Assembly: GCF_001400735.1 (NCBI RefSeq)
Contig: NZ_LJPW01000188.1
Coordinates: 1-64,000 of the forward strand
Direction of reading: 5' to 3'
DNA length: 64,000 nucleotides
From: Pseudomonas caricapapayae
GTDB lineage: Bacteria > Pseudomonadota > Gammaproteobacteria > Pseudomonadales > Pseudomonadaceae
Under the pieces are notes generated by a model. The model ran no database searches and was not told the origin of the DNA. It saw only the letters and a list, made by a program, of their open reading frames with translations. The position numbers were made by a program, and so were the translations under genes. Position 1 is the stretch's first letter, and each line of letters starts with the position of its first letter. Positions 52,562 through 61,810 of the stretch are shown one piece after another.

Positions 52562-53374
52562 TTATTCGGCGATCTGCAGTTTGCGCGACTCGGTGTAGAC
52601 GTAACGCACTTTCTCGTACTCGAAGGGTGAGTTCAATTGGCCGTACCGGAAGCTGGTGACGTAACGACGGTCGATGGCACGCAACACGGTGATTTCCGGA
52701 TGGTCGCTGCTGACTTCCGCAACGTTCAGGAAGTTGATCTGGTTTTCAGCGGTGTAGTCGAACAGCATGCCGCCCGTGTCACGCAGGTTGGATGGGCCGA
52801 ACAATGGCAACACCAGATAAGGTCCGGCAGGCACGCCGTAGAAGCCCAGCGTCTGGCCGAAGTCTTCACTCTGGCGCGGCAGCCCCATCATGGACGCCGG
52901 ATCCCAGAGACCGGCGATGCCAATGGTAGTGTTGAGCAGCAGACGACCGGTGGTGTCCAGCGAGCGCTCACCCTTGAACTGCAACAGACTGTTCAGCAGA
53001 TTGGAAACGTCGCCCAGGTTGCTGAAAAAGTTGCTCACGCCGCTGCGTACGAAGCCCGGCGTAATGTAGCGATAGCCGTCCACGACCGGCAGGAACACCC
53101 ATTCGTCGAAACGGTAATTGAAGTGGTACACCCGGCGGTTCCAGGACTCCAGCGGGTCGTAGACTTCCAGCGCATTGATGGAGGCGCGTTCGAACTCGCG
53201 TTGATCCAGCCCCGGGTTGAATTGCAGCGACTTCAGCGGCTGAGTGAAACCGTCGGCATCGGTCTGACGGGCCACGGTGGCAGGGTGCTGAGCCTTGTTG
53301 CTGGTATCCGCGTCAGCGGCCTGGACTGTGCCGGCACAGAGCAGAGCGGCAAGAAGTAAAAGACGTTTAGCCAC
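52562..53374 (-). CDS. mlaA: MlaA (VacJ) family phospholipid-transport protein
   Basis: A 270-aa protein of the MlaA/VacJ family: YDPLESWNRRVYHFNYRFDE, FVRSGVSNFFSNLGDVSNLL, TGRLLLNTTIGIAGLWDPAS and EDFGQTLGFYGVPAGPYLVL are hallmark blocks. MlaA removes misplaced phospholipids from the outer leaflet of the outer membrane. The signal peptide lacks an obvious lipobox (ALLCAGTVQA), unlike E. coli MlaA, so it may be periplasmic. The other mla genes are not here. It overlaps the upstream hydrolase gene by 8 bases, so the two are translated together. Confidence 0.93.
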   Translation of the reverse strand: MAKRLLLLAALLCAGTVQAADADTSNKAQHPATVARQTDADGFTQPLKSLQFNPGLDQREFERASINALEVYDPLESWNRRVYHFNYRFDEWVFLPVVDGYRYITPGFVRSGVSNFFSNLGDVSNLLNSLLQFKGERSLDTTGRLLLNTTIGIAGLWDPASMMGLPRQSEDFGQTLGFYGVPAGPYLVLPLFGPSNLRDTGGMLFDYTAENQINFLNVAEVSSDHPEITVLRAIDRRYVTSFRYGQLNSPFEYEKVRYVYTESRKLQIAE

Positions 53375-54665
53375 GGAAAAACTCCAGCATGGCGTCGGTG
53401 TTGACGCGGTAATTAAGGTTGCCGCAATGCCCGCCGTAAGGATAAACGGTCAGACGATCGCCGAAGGTCTTGCGCAGGAAACCCAGATCACCCGAGCCCA
53501 GAATCACATCGTCGGCGTTGTGCATGACGGAAATTTTGGGGCTGTTGTGCAGGTAATCCTTGAGTGCGTAAAGGCTGACCTGGTCGACCAACTGCAGCAG
53601 GCTACCGCCGTCCGTGCGTGCGCGCCACATCGGGATGACCTGTTCGGTCAGGTAGCAATCGAAGTCGCATTGCAGGGCGCGCTTGAGAAACGGCGTCAGG
53701 CTGGTGCCTTCGGTGATCGGGAATTTCGGCGGGGTGATCAGGCCGCGGCGGTTGATCAGGTCGGAAGTGAACGCGATGTCGGCCGACGAGAAGCGGAACG
53801 AGGTGCCGATCAGCATTGCCATCTGTTCATTGGTCAGGTGCTGCTTGGACTGCTGGAAATCGAACAGCAGTGCATCGTTAAGGTCGATGTAACCCTTTTG
53901 GCGGAAGTAACGGGTCAGCTTGGCCAGCACCAGTTCATAGAACGTGGTGGTGTTGTTGATGCCCTTGACGTTGGTCTGCACCAGTTTGTCGAGGTTGCTG
54001 ATCGAGGTGTAAAGGTTGACCGGCGGGTTGAGCAGCAACACTTTCTTGAAGTTGAAGCTGCGGCGCTTTTCGTCCAGCTGGCTGACGAAGGCAGCATTCA
54101 AGGCCCCAAGGCTGTAACCGGTCAGGTAATAGTCGGTCACCGGCAACTGCGCCTGCTGGGCACGAATGGCTTGCATGACCCGGTAGATATCCTCCGCGTC
54201 GTCCGAGGAGATCCCCGGGGTCGCAAAACGCGAGGCCGAACTCATGAAGTCGTAGCTGGTCGGCGATGACAGCTGCACGACGTGATAGCCCGCGCCGTAG
54301 TAGAGCTTCTTCAGGAATTCATTGATGGTGCTGTTATAAGGCGCGCCGGTGCCCGCAATCAGGAAGATCAGCGGTGCCGCGTGGTCCTGCTTGGCCAGGC
54401 GATAGTGCAGTTTTTTCACGGCCCAGAAGTTGTCGGGCAGGGTGAACTCACGCTCCGGGTGCAGGTTCAGGGTGTAGACGTCCTGATCGATATCTTCATC
54501 GTCAGGCAGATCGGGGCGTAAATCGGGAGGGGTGGTCGCAATGGTCGCTTCGAACGGATTAGTCAGCGGATAGCCATAGGTGGCGGAGTCGACGTTGGTC
54601 GCCAGAGCGGACGCACTTAAACACAAGCCACCTATAACGGTAGCGAAGCGCAGAAAACGGAGCAT
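53367..54665 (-). CDS. Exported alpha/beta hydrolase coupled to MlaA
   Basis: A 432-aa protein with signal peptide MLRFLRFATVIGGLCLSASA. Alpha/beta hydrolase signs: PLIFLIAGTGAPYNSTINEF, the elbow TGYSLGALNAAFVSQLDE (nucleophile Ser in G-Y-S-L-G), late Asp in VMHNADDVILGSGDLGF and His in YPYGGHCGN. Homologues are sometimes labelled serine/threonine kinase, which the sequence does not support. The 8-base overlap with mlaA suggests a lipid substrate such as misplaced phospholipid or an acyl chain; that is inference. Confidence 0.85.
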   Translation of the reverse strand: MLRFLRFATVIGGLCLSASALATNVDSATYGYPLTNPFEATIATTPPDLRPDLPDDEDIDQDVYTLNLHPEREFTLPDNFWAVKKLHYRLAKQDHAAPLIFLIAGTGAPYNSTINEFLKKLYYGAGYHVVQLSSPTSYDFMSSASRFATPGISSDDAEDIYRVMQAIRAQQAQLPVTDYYLTGYSLGALNAAFVSQLDEKRRSFNFKKVLLLNPPVNLYTSISNLDKLVQTNVKGINNTTTFYELVLAKLTRYFRQKGYIDLNDALLFDFQQSKQHLTNEQMAMLIGTSFRFSSADIAFTSDLINRRGLITPPKFPITEGTSLTPFLKRALQCDFDCYLTEQVIPMWRARTDGGSLLQLVDQVSLYALKDYLHNSPKISVMHNADDVILGSGDLGFLRKTFGDRLTVYPYGGHCGNLNYRVNTDAMLEFFRG

Positions 54666-55842
54666 GACTAAATCCCTTGGGAAAGAAGTGCTGATGAGAT
54701 ACGCAGGCTATGACCAAGGTGTAGTGCCAAAGTGCCGCATCCACCGGTTAACCGTGTAAATTATGACGGAACAATACACGTTCTTTGGATTTTGCAATGC
54801 AGATATACGGTTTATTTTTTGCGCGCGGCTTGGATTGACCGCTTCGATCACGCAGGCGCGGCGCTGAGTACGACTATATCCGCCGAGGGGGCGGATTCTT
54901 GAGCGGCGCAAAACACAAAGGAGAGCCTAAGCTCTCCTCCAATGTGTTTTACCTGCTCTTTTTATTGTTCTAGGGCGGCCTGTTATTGTTGTTGGCGGCC
55001 AGTCCCTTTACAGCGTTGTTGGGCGACCCCCAGTCGGGATCAAGAGCAAACGTATTTTTTTGAGCGCTGACTCGCTTTAATCACCTGTCTGCACAACATC
55101 GTGATCCCACCGGTTCGGGAGCTACCTGAAGGTAGTTTTATTGTTCTCTGTCCGGTCGCGAGGCCTTTCATCGAAAGGTCCCTGTAAAGCTGATCCACTC
55201 CAAAAAAATCTGTTAGCTGCGCCTCTGTCCGTTTTGTTCTTGTTGTGTCAGAGCCGTTACGTCTTGTTTTTATTGGTTTACCGCTTCATTTTTTGTTTTT
55301 GTTGTACAGGAGATATAGCAGGTCCCATGCCATCTTTTTAAAAATCATATAAATCATAAGGTTACGGTTATTGGCAGGTGTCGTGCGGGCGTAACGACGC
55401 AAAAAACGTTTCCGTGTTACCCGTTCGGGGCGTTGCTCAACAGGTCGCGGTAACACATCCTGTTTCCTTTGCAGAATGACCCAGAGTGGTGCGCTGCAGA
55501 TGTTCGGCGTCTATACGACGATCGTATCGGTTCCGCTTTCAACCGACGGTTACACGGTTCTGTTGCGTAGGGGGGTGGCTGCATTCAGGCGTGTTTCGTT
55601 AAGCAGTGTCGTGGATGGATCGTTGTTGTCGTTTCCCGTTGTCCCGGTGTCGCAGACAGAGCATGCCTGTCCGCGCAGCAAGTCGATGATCAAGGTGGCG
55701 TGCAGTGCGTGTGTCACTGCGCGTGGCTGCGATCAAAGCGTGCAGGGCGCAGCGTGCCCCAAAGCCGGGCGTGGGTGCGGTCTTGAAAACAACGTTAACG
55801 ATGCGCTGACAACCGTCTGTGCAGACTTCCGGGGAAGCGACA
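54666..55842. other. 1.2-kb gene-free region with several hairpins; possible small RNA
   Basis: No frame here has a convincing start or motif. Visible elements: GGAGAGC-CTAA-GCTCTCC framed by ACAC/GTGT (54912-54955); CTACC-TGAA-GGTAG followed by TTTTATTG (55122-55142), which could end a small RNA; CCTTTC-ATC-GAAAGG (about 55163-55177). The middle is T-rich. The length is unusual for this genome and it lies before a betaine-binding-protein gene, whose promoter it must contain. Confidence 0.55.
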
Positions 55843-56697
55843 ATGATGATGCGAAAAATACTGGGGGCGGGTGCCGCTCTGGTACTTGCTGTCAGCTCCA
55901 CGCTGGCGATTGCTGAAACCAAAACCCTGACCATCGGCTATGTGGAAGGCTGGTCCGACAGTGTCGCCACCACCTTCGTGGCCTCCGAAGTGATCAAGCA
56001 GAAGCTCGGATACGACGTCAAGTTGCAGTCCGTTGCAGCGGGGATCATGTGGCAGGCCGTGGCCACCGACAAGCTGGACCTGATGTTGTCTGCCTGGCTT
56101 CCAGGCACGCACGGCGAGTACTACGCCAAGTACAAGGATCAGGTCGTCAACTACGGCCCCAACTTCAAGGACGCCAAGATCGGCCTGATCGTGCCTGAGT
56201 ACGTGAAAGCCAAGACCATTGAAGACCTCAAGACCGATGACTCCTTCAATAAGAAGATCACCGGGATCGATGCTGGCTCGGGTGTAATGATCAAGACTGA
56301 TCAGGCCATCAAGGATTACGGTCTGGACGGTTACAAACTGCAGGCCAGCTCCGGCGCCGGCATGATTGCCGAACTGACCCGTGCCGAGAAGGCAAAGAAA
56401 TCCATCGTCGTCACCGGCTGGGTACCGCACTGGATGTTCGCCAAGTGGAAACTGCGTTTCCTGGAAGACCCTAAAGGTGTCTACGGTGCAGCTGAAACCG
56501 TCGACAACGTTGCCAGTCTGGGCCTGGAGAAAAAAGCCCCCGAGGTGGTGGCCTTCCTGAAAAAATTCCAGTGGGCCTCCAAGGATGAGATCGGTGAAGT
56601 AATGCTGGCGATTCAGGACGGTGCCAAACCTGAAGCCGCTGCCAAGGAATGGGTAGCCAAACACCCGGACCGTGTTGCTGCATGGACCGCCAAATAG
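55843..56697 (+). CDS. Glycine betaine/choline-type ABC substrate-binding protein
   Basis: A 284-aa periplasmic protein; GGGGAAG precedes three ATGs, of which the first (55843) is taken. Signal peptide ends at TLAIAE. OpuAC/CbcX-like fold: IGYVEGWSDSVATTFVASEV, GIMWQAVATDKLDLMLSAWL, GTHGEYYAKYKD and VVTGWVPHWMFAKWKLRFLE; the Trp residues should cage a trimethylammonium group. In P. syringae, orphan binding proteins of this kind share the CbcWV permease-ATPase. No transporter genes are adjacent, so this is such an orphan. It supports uptake of osmoprotectants from plants. Confidence 0.92.
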   Translation: MMMRKILGAGAALVLAVSSTLAIAETKTLTIGYVEGWSDSVATTFVASEVIKQKLGYDVKLQSVAAGIMWQAVATDKLDLMLSAWLPGTHGEYYAKYKDQVVNYGPNFKDAKIGLIVPEYVKAKTIEDLKTDDSFNKKITGIDAGSGVMIKTDQAIKDYGLDGYKLQASSGAGMIAELTRAEKAKKSIVVTGWVPHWMFAKWKLRFLEDPKGVYGAAETVDNVASLGLEKKAPEVVAFLKKFQWASKDEIGEVMLAIQDGAKPEAAAKEWVAKHPDRVAAWTAK

Positions 56698-56724
56698 TCT
56701 GTAACCTGCTGACAACGCCGTTTC

Positions 56725-56757
56725 AAGGCCGTCTGGTGCCATTGCCAGACGGCCTTT
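56725..56757 (+). terminator. Intrinsic terminator after the betaine-binding protein
   Basis: AAGGCCGTCTGG, loop TGCCATTG, CCAGACGGCCTTT: a 12-bp perfect stem with a short T-tract, 27 bases past the stop. Confidence 0.88.
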
Positions 56758-56932
56758 GGCATTTCTGGATCATGGCATTTTCTGCACGGGCTGACTGACG
56801 GCGGATCGACGCTGTGGAAAGCGGTCGATCTACGGCTAGTGTCGTTCTAATACTAAGGTCGTCTGGAGTGCGCGCCGGACCGGACTAAAGTGCGTTACGT
56901 GACATCTCATCTGTGCTGCGAGGACAAAAACA

Positions 56933-57244
56933 ATGAACGACAGCATTTACCTCTCGATTCAAAACAGCCCGCGTTTCAAGGAGCTGGTATCCAAAAGAGA
57001 GCGGTTCGCCTGGATTCTCTCGGCGATCATGCTTGGCCTGTATGCGGCCTTTATTCTTTTGATTGCGTACGGACCCCATATTCTGGGGGCCAAGTTGAGC
57101 CCGACTTCAACCATTACCTGGGGAATGCCGATCGGCGTAGGGCTGATCCTCTCTGCGTTTGTGCTGACCGCCATCTATGTTCGCCGTGCCAATGGCGAAT
57201 TCGATGACCTGAACAATGCCATCCTGAAGGAGGCTCAGCAATGA
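56933..57244 (+). CDS. yjcH: DUF485 membrane protein YjcH
   Basis: A 103-aa protein with two membrane spans (ERFAWILSAIMLGLYAAFIL; GMPIGVGLILSAFVLTAIYV). This is the DUF485 protein always found before ActP. Its stop overlaps the actP start by four bases (ATGA). Role: probably an accessory subunit of the acetate symporter; not proven. Confidence 0.95.
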   Translation: MNDSIYLSIQNSPRFKELVSKRERFAWILSAIMLGLYAAFILLIAYGPHILGAKLSPTSTITWGMPIGVGLILSAFVLTAIYVRRANGEFDDLNNAILKEAQQ

Positions 57245-58899
57245 TCCGGCGCCTATCAGCAGCACTTGGCCTGGCCGCATTCGCGCCGACTCTCTGGGCG
57301 GCAGATGCATTGACTGGCGCAGTGCAGAAGCAACCTCTGAACGTCGCCGCGATCATCATGTTCGTGGTGTTCGTTGCCTTCACCCTGTACATCACCTACT
57401 GGGCGTCGAAAAAGAACAAGACCGCGTCGGACTACTATTCAGCGGGTGGCAAAATCACCGGCTTCCAGAACGGTCTGGCGATTGCCGGTGACTACATGTC
57501 GGCAGCGTCCTTTCTGGGTATCTCCGCACTGGTCTACACCTCTGGCTACGATGGTCTGATCTACTCGATCGGCTTCCTGGTGGGCTGGCCGATCATTCTG
57601 TTCCTGATCGCCGAGCGCCTGCGTAATCTAGGTAAATACACCTTTGCCGACGTTGCCTCGTATCGCCTCAAGCAAAAGGAAATCCGCACCCTGTCTGCCT
57701 GCGGTTCGCTGGTGGTGGTGGCGTTTTATCTGATCGCGCAGATGGTCGGTGCCGGCAAGCTGATCCAGTTGCTGTTCGGTCTGGACTACACCGTTGCGGT
57801 GGTGCTGGTTGGTATTCTGATGTGCCTTTATGTGCTGTTCGGCGGCATGCTGGCAACCACCTGGGTGCAGATCATCAAGGCGGTAATGCTGCTGTCCGGT
57901 GCGTCGTTCATGGCACTGATGGTCATGAAGCACGTCAACTTCGACTTCAACATGCTGTTCTCCGAGGCGATCAAGGTTCACCCCAAAGGTGAAGCGATCA
58001 TGAGCCCTGGCGGTCTGGTGAAAGACCCGATCTCGGCATTCTCGCTGGGTCTGGCCTTGATGTTCGGTACTGCAGGCTTGCCACACATCCTGATGCGCTT
58101 CTTCACCGTGAGCGATGCCAAGGAGGCCCGCAAGTCCGTGCTCTACGCAACCGGCTTTATCGGCTACTTCTACATCCTGACCTTCATCATCGGTTTTGGC
58201 GCGATCCTGCTGGTCAGCACCAACCCGGCGTTCAAGGATGCAGCGGGTGCCTTGTTGGGCGGTAACAACATGGCAGCGGTTCACCTGGCCGATGCGGTCG
58301 GCGGCAGCCTGTTCCTGGGCTTCATCTCTGCAGTAGCGTTCGCCACCATTCTGGCAATGGTTGCCGGCCTGACCCTGGCAGGTGCCTCGGCGGTCTCCCA
58401 CGATCTGTACGCCAGTGTGATCAAGGCGGGCAAAGCCAACGAGAAAGACGAGATCCGCATCTCGAAAATCACCACCATTGCGCTGGCCGTTGTGGCTATC
58501 CTGTTGGGTATCGCCTTCGAAAGCCAGAACATCGCGTTCATGGTGGGCCTGGCGTTCTCGGTCGCTGCGAGCTGCAACTTCCCGATCCTGTTGCTTTCCA
58601 TGTACTGGAAAAATCTGACCACTCGTGGGGCCATGATTGGCGGCTGGATGGGTCTGATCAGCGCCGTGGTACTGATGATCCTGGGGCCGACCATCTGGGT
58701 GCAGATCCTGCACAACCCCAAAGCCATTTTCCCTTACGAATACCCGGCGCTGTTTTCCATCGCCATCGCCTTCGTGGGTATCTGGTTCTTCTCCATCACC
58801 GACAAGTCAAAAGCGGCGGAGGGCGAGCGCGCCTTGTTCTATCCGCAGTTCGTCCGCTCGCAAACGGGACTGGGTGCCAGCGGTGCGGTTTCGCACTAA
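57241..58899 (+). CDS. actP: Cation/acetate symporter ActP
   Basis: A 552-aa sodium:solute symporter with a signal-like first segment (RLSAALGLAAFAPTLWAADA) and 13 spans. Blocks: SDYYSAGGKITGFQNGLAIA, GDYMSAASFLGISALVYTSG, GTAGLPHILMRFFTVSDAKE. It imports acetate and similar short acids with a cation. It forms an operon with yjcH and ends in a good terminator. Confidence 0.97.
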   Translation: MIRRLSAALGLAAFAPTLWAADALTGAVQKQPLNVAAIIMFVVFVAFTLYITYWASKKNKTASDYYSAGGKITGFQNGLAIAGDYMSAASFLGISALVYTSGYDGLIYSIGFLVGWPIILFLIAERLRNLGKYTFADVASYRLKQKEIRTLSACGSLVVVAFYLIAQMVGAGKLIQLLFGLDYTVAVVLVGILMCLYVLFGGMLATTWVQIIKAVMLLSGASFMALMVMKHVNFDFNMLFSEAIKVHPKGEAIMSPGGLVKDPISAFSLGLALMFGTAGLPHILMRFFTVSDAKEARKSVLYATGFIGYFYILTFIIGFGAILLVSTNPAFKDAAGALLGGNNMAAVHLADAVGGSLFLGFISAVAFATILAMVAGLTLAGASAVSHDLYASVIKAGKANEKDEIRISKITTIALAVVAILLGIAFESQNIAFMVGLAFSVAASCNFPILLLSMYWKNLTTRGAMIGGWMGLISAVVLMILGPTIWVQILHNPKAIFPYEYPALFSIAIAFVGIWFFSITDKSKAAEGERALFYPQFVRSQTGLGASGAVSH

Positions 58900-58919
58900 G
58901 GCGCAGGTGCAGTGAACGA

Positions 58920-58942
58920 AGCAGCCTTCGGGCTGCTTTTTC
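58920..58942 (+). terminator. Intrinsic terminator of yjcH-actP
   Basis: AGCAGCC, TTC, GGGCTGCT, then TTTT: a tight GC stem with a UUCG-like loop about 21 bases past the actP stop. Confidence 0.88.
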
Positions 58943-58952
58943 ACGAGCCATA

Positions 58953-58983
58953 AAAACCCCGCTTGAGAAAGCGGGGTTTTTTA
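58953..58983 (-). terminator. Terminator of the DUF3309 gene, usable on both strands
   Basis: AAAAACCCCGC, loop TTGAGAAA, GCGGGGTTTTTT: strong stem with T-runs both ways, 32 bases past the minus-strand stop at 59015. Confidence 0.85.
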
Positions 58984-59014
58984 CTGACGGCTACCGATTG
59001 CGTGAATCAGCAGG

Positions 59015-59173
59015 TCATATCTTGCCGAGCAACACCAGAATCAGCAGGATCACCAGGATAGTACCGATGATGCCCGATGGACCGTAGCCCCAGCTGCGCG
59101 AGTGCGGGAATACCGGCAGACCGCCGACCAGCAACAGAATCAGAACGATGATAAGAATAGTGCCGATGCCCAT
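59015..59173 (-). CDS. DUF3309 small membrane protein
   Basis: A 52-aa protein: MGIGTILIIVLILLLVGGLP, then VFPHSRSWGYGPSGIIGTIL and VILLILVLLGKI. This is the DUF3309 pattern (two short spans around a W-G-Y-G-P turn). AGAGGGA stands before the ATG and a strong terminator follows the stop, so it is a real single gene. Function unknown; such proteins are often stress-induced. Antisense frames over it are not genes. Confidence 0.92.
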   Translation of the reverse strand: MGIGTILIIVLILLLVGGLPVFPHSRSWGYGPSGIIGTILVILLILVLLGKI

Positions 59174-59490
59174 GATGAGTTCCCTCTTTCATTTAAGTTA
59201 GTTAACGAATGCAGTTGAAGCTTTCATACCCGAGGGTATGGAATTTACCTGCTTGACTCATCCGACTGCGGCCGTTCAGGAAAGGTTTCATCTATTTTAA
59301 ATAATTTCTTACATATTTAAAAAATCATTAAAATCAAGGGTTTGATGAATTTTTGTCCGACAATGTTTCAGCTTTAGTTGGCGGAAAGTGCTTGAAACGG
59401 TCTTAAAAAATATTGAACTAACGGCGGTGAAAAGTCTCGTCTGATTCGCGCCGGTGAGCGTAATCAATGACCCCGCGAGAGGGCGTGCAA
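59174..59490. other. AT-rich promoter region of the DUF3309 gene
   Basis: About 317 bases with no gene. 59280-59420 is very AT-rich, which suits promoters and H-NS-like (MvaT) binding. Nothing more specific can be named. Confidence 0.5.
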
Positions 59491-59868
59491 ATGGTGTATC
59501 GGGTGGCGGCAGATGCCGTGGTTATGTTTCATCTATTGTTCATCGTGTTCGTCCTGTTCGGCGGTCTGCTGGTATTGAGCAGGCCGTGGCTGGCGTTACT
59601 ACACGTTCCGGCAGCCGTGTGGGGGAGCGCCGTCGAGTTTCTGCACCTGTATTGCCCGCTGACACCGCTGGAAAACACACTGCGCAGCGTAGCGGGTGAA
59701 CAGGGTTACAGCGGTGGGTTCGTTGAGCATTATCTTGTTCCGCTGATCTATCCGGCCGGGCTTACACCGGGCATACAGCTTTGGCTGGGCGGCATCGTTT
59801 TACTGGTCAATGTGGTGGTGTACGGCCTGTTACTGCTGCGTTTTGTGTCGCGTGTGCGACGCTCATGA
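59491..59868 (+). CDS. DUF2784 membrane protein
   Basis: A 125-aa protein with about four spans; GAGAGGG supports the start at 59491, with an ATG at 59467 as alternative. DUF2784 blocks: VVMFHLLFIVFVLFGGLLVL, EFLHLYCPLTPLENTLRSVA and YSGGFVEHYLVPLIYP. Function unknown. Confidence 0.9.
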   Translation: MVYRVAADAVVMFHLLFIVFVLFGGLLVLSRPWLALLHVPAAVWGSAVEFLHLYCPLTPLENTLRSVAGEQGYSGGFVEHYLVPLIYPAGLTPGIQLWLGGIVLLVNVVVYGLLLLRFVSRVRRS

Positions 59869-59971
59869 AGCTGCGGGTTTGCTCTTGGCATTCAGCGCCT
59901 TGATGGTGGGGTTGCCGAGCCCTGGCTGTGATTACACTCAGGCAACTCCTGCACATCACAAGGCACTCGCT

Positions 59972-60787
59972 ATGCAAAACCGCATCATGATTACTGGCGC
60001 CGGCTCGGGTCTGGGCCGTGAAATTGCACTGCGCTGGGCGCGCGAAGGCTGGCGACTGGCGCTGTCGGACATCAACGATGCCGGTCTGCAGGAGACCCTG
60101 GCGCTGGTGCGCGAGGCGGGTGGTGACGGTTTTGTTCAGCGCTGCGACGTTCGCGATTACAGTCAGCTCACCGCATTTGCTCAGGCATGTGAAGAGCGCT
60201 TCGGCGGCATCGACATCATCGTCAACAATGCGGGTGTGGCGTCGGGTGGCTTTTTCAACGAGTTGTCACTGGAAGACTGGGACTGGCAGATCGCGATCAA
60301 CCTGATGGGGGTGGTCAAAGGCTGCAAGGCGTTCCTGCCGATGTTGCAGGCCAGCAAAGGCAAAATCATCAACATTGCGTCGATGGCTGCATTGATGCAG
60401 GCCCCGGCGATGAGTAATTACAATGTCGCCAAGGCAGGGGTCGTAGCGCTTTCCGAAAGCCTGTTGGTCGAGCTGCACGACCAGGGTGTTGATGTGCATG
60501 TGGTCTGCCCGTCATTTTTTCAGACCAACCTGCTGGATTCCTTCCGCGGTCCGACGCCAGCAATGAAAGCGCAGATCGGCCGACTATTGGAGAAGTCGCC
60601 GATCACTGCAGCGGATATTGCCGATCACATCTTCAGGCAGATCGCCGAAGGCGAGTTCATGATCCTGCCCCACGAAGAAGGTCGAATGGCTTGGGACATG
60701 AAGCGCAAACAGCCACAAGCGATGTATGACGAAATGACGGTCATGTGTGCGAAGATGCGCGCCAAGGCACAGAAAGGGCATGCCTGA
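59972..60787 (+). CDS. Short-chain dehydrogenase/reductase
   Basis: A 271-aa SDR started at 59972 after AAGG; the frame is open upstream over the DUF2784 end but without a start site. Loop TGAGSGLGREIALRW, NNAG (IDIIVNNAGVASGG), catalytic Ser (NIASMAAL) and Tyr-Lys (YNVAK). It resembles the group often found with fatty or alkyl metabolism genes. Substrate unknown. The 113-bp repeat array begins right after its stop. Confidence 0.93.
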   Translation: MQNRIMITGAGSGLGREIALRWAREGWRLALSDINDAGLQETLALVREAGGDGFVQRCDVRDYSQLTAFAQACEERFGGIDIIVNNAGVASGGFFNELSLEDWDWQIAINLMGVVKGCKAFLPMLQASKGKIINIASMAALMQAPAMSNYNVAKAGVVALSESLLVELHDQGVDVHVVCPSFFQTNLLDSFRGPTPAMKAQIGRLLEKSPITAADIADHIFRQIAEGEFMILPHEEGRMAWDMKRKQPQAMYDEMTVMCAKMRAKAQKGHA

Positions 60788-60799
60788 AGCCCTGCATCA

Positions 60800-61675
60800 A
60801 GACCGGACGCAGAGCATCGCACGATAGTTGCGATGATCGTTCCCGCGCTCCTGCGTGGGAATGCAGTTCTCGACGCTCTGCGTCGCCAAAAGGACGCGGA
60901 GCGTCCGGAACGGCATGCGACGCAGAGCGTCGCACGATAGTTGCGATGATCGTTCCCGCGCTCCAGCGTGGAATGCGGTTCTTGACGCTCTGCGTCGCCA
61001 AGAGGACGCGGAGCGTCCGGAACGGCATGCGACGCAGAGCGTCGCACGATGGTTGTGGTGATCGTTCCCGCGCTCCAGCATGGGAATGCGGTTCTTGACG
61101 CTCTGCGTCGCCAATAGGACGCGGAGCGTCCGGAACGGCATGCGACGCAGAGCATCGCACGATAGTTGCGATGATCGTTCCAGCGCTCCAGCGTGGGAAT
61201 GCGGTTCTTGACGCTCTGCGTCGCCAATAGGACGCGGAGCGTCTGGAACGGCATGCGACGCAGAGCGTCGCACGATGGTTGTGGTGATCGTTCCCGCGCT
61301 CCAGCATGGGAATGCAGTTCTTGACGCTCTGCGTCGCCAATAGGACGCGGAGCGTCCGGAACGGCATGCGACGCAGAGCGTCGCACGATGGTTGTGGTGA
61401 TCGTTCCCGCGCTCCTGCGTGGGAATGCAGTTCTCGACGCTCTGCGTCGCCAAGAGGACGCGGAGCGTCCGGAACGGAGCGTCGCACGATAGTTGTGGTG
61501 ATCGTTCCCGCGCTCCAGCATGGGAATGCAGTTCTCGACGCTCTGCGTCGCCAAGAGGACGCGGAGCGTCCGGAACGGCATGCGACGCAGAGCGTCGTAC
61601 GATAGTTGCGATGATCGTTCCCGCGCTCCTGCGTGGGAATGCAGTTCTCGACGCTCTGCGTCGTCTCGAGGACGC
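60800..61675. repeat. Tandem array of eight ~113-bp units
   Basis: The word GATCGTTCC(C/A)GCGCTCC marks each unit at 60835, 60948, 61060, 61173, 61286, 61399, 61500 and 61613: spacings 113, 112, 113, 113, 113, 101 and 113. The short unit lacks 12 bases (CATGCGACGCAG). Units hold inverted pieces: GACGCTCTGCGTCGCC against GGACGCGGAGCGTCC, and TGCGACGCAGAGCGTCGCA. Units vary by a few bases (TTGCGATG or TTGTGGTG; CCTGCGT, CCAGCGT or CCAGCAT) in a mixed order. Because 113 is not a multiple of three and stops are rare, long false ORFs arise on both strands. Same family as 25795-26195. Confidence 0.95.
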
Positions 61676-61810
61676 ATATACTCCTGAACTGCATTTCGAT
61701 GCGTGACGGACAGTTGTCGCGCTCCATGCCCACTGTCATCACGATCATGAGCGCATTCTTTTCTGATAGGGTTGCGCCCATCTTTCCTGCCCCTTTTCAG
61801 AGAACCTTTT

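Noticed and set aside
53367..54665. Reading the MlaA-linked protein as a serine/threonine kinase
   Set aside because: No kinase motifs; a clear alpha/beta hydrolase elbow is present.
56773..56790. Sigma-54-like TGGCATTTTCTGCAC before yjcH
   Set aside because: The GG-to-GC spacing is two bases too short for a sigma-54 promoter.
57628..58713. 361-codon frame antisense to actP
   Set aside because: Low-complexity His/Gln text mirroring membrane-helix codons; actP is certain.
60800..61675. CRISPR array
   Set aside because: Units are contiguous 113-bp tandem repeats without unique spacers, and no cas gene is near.
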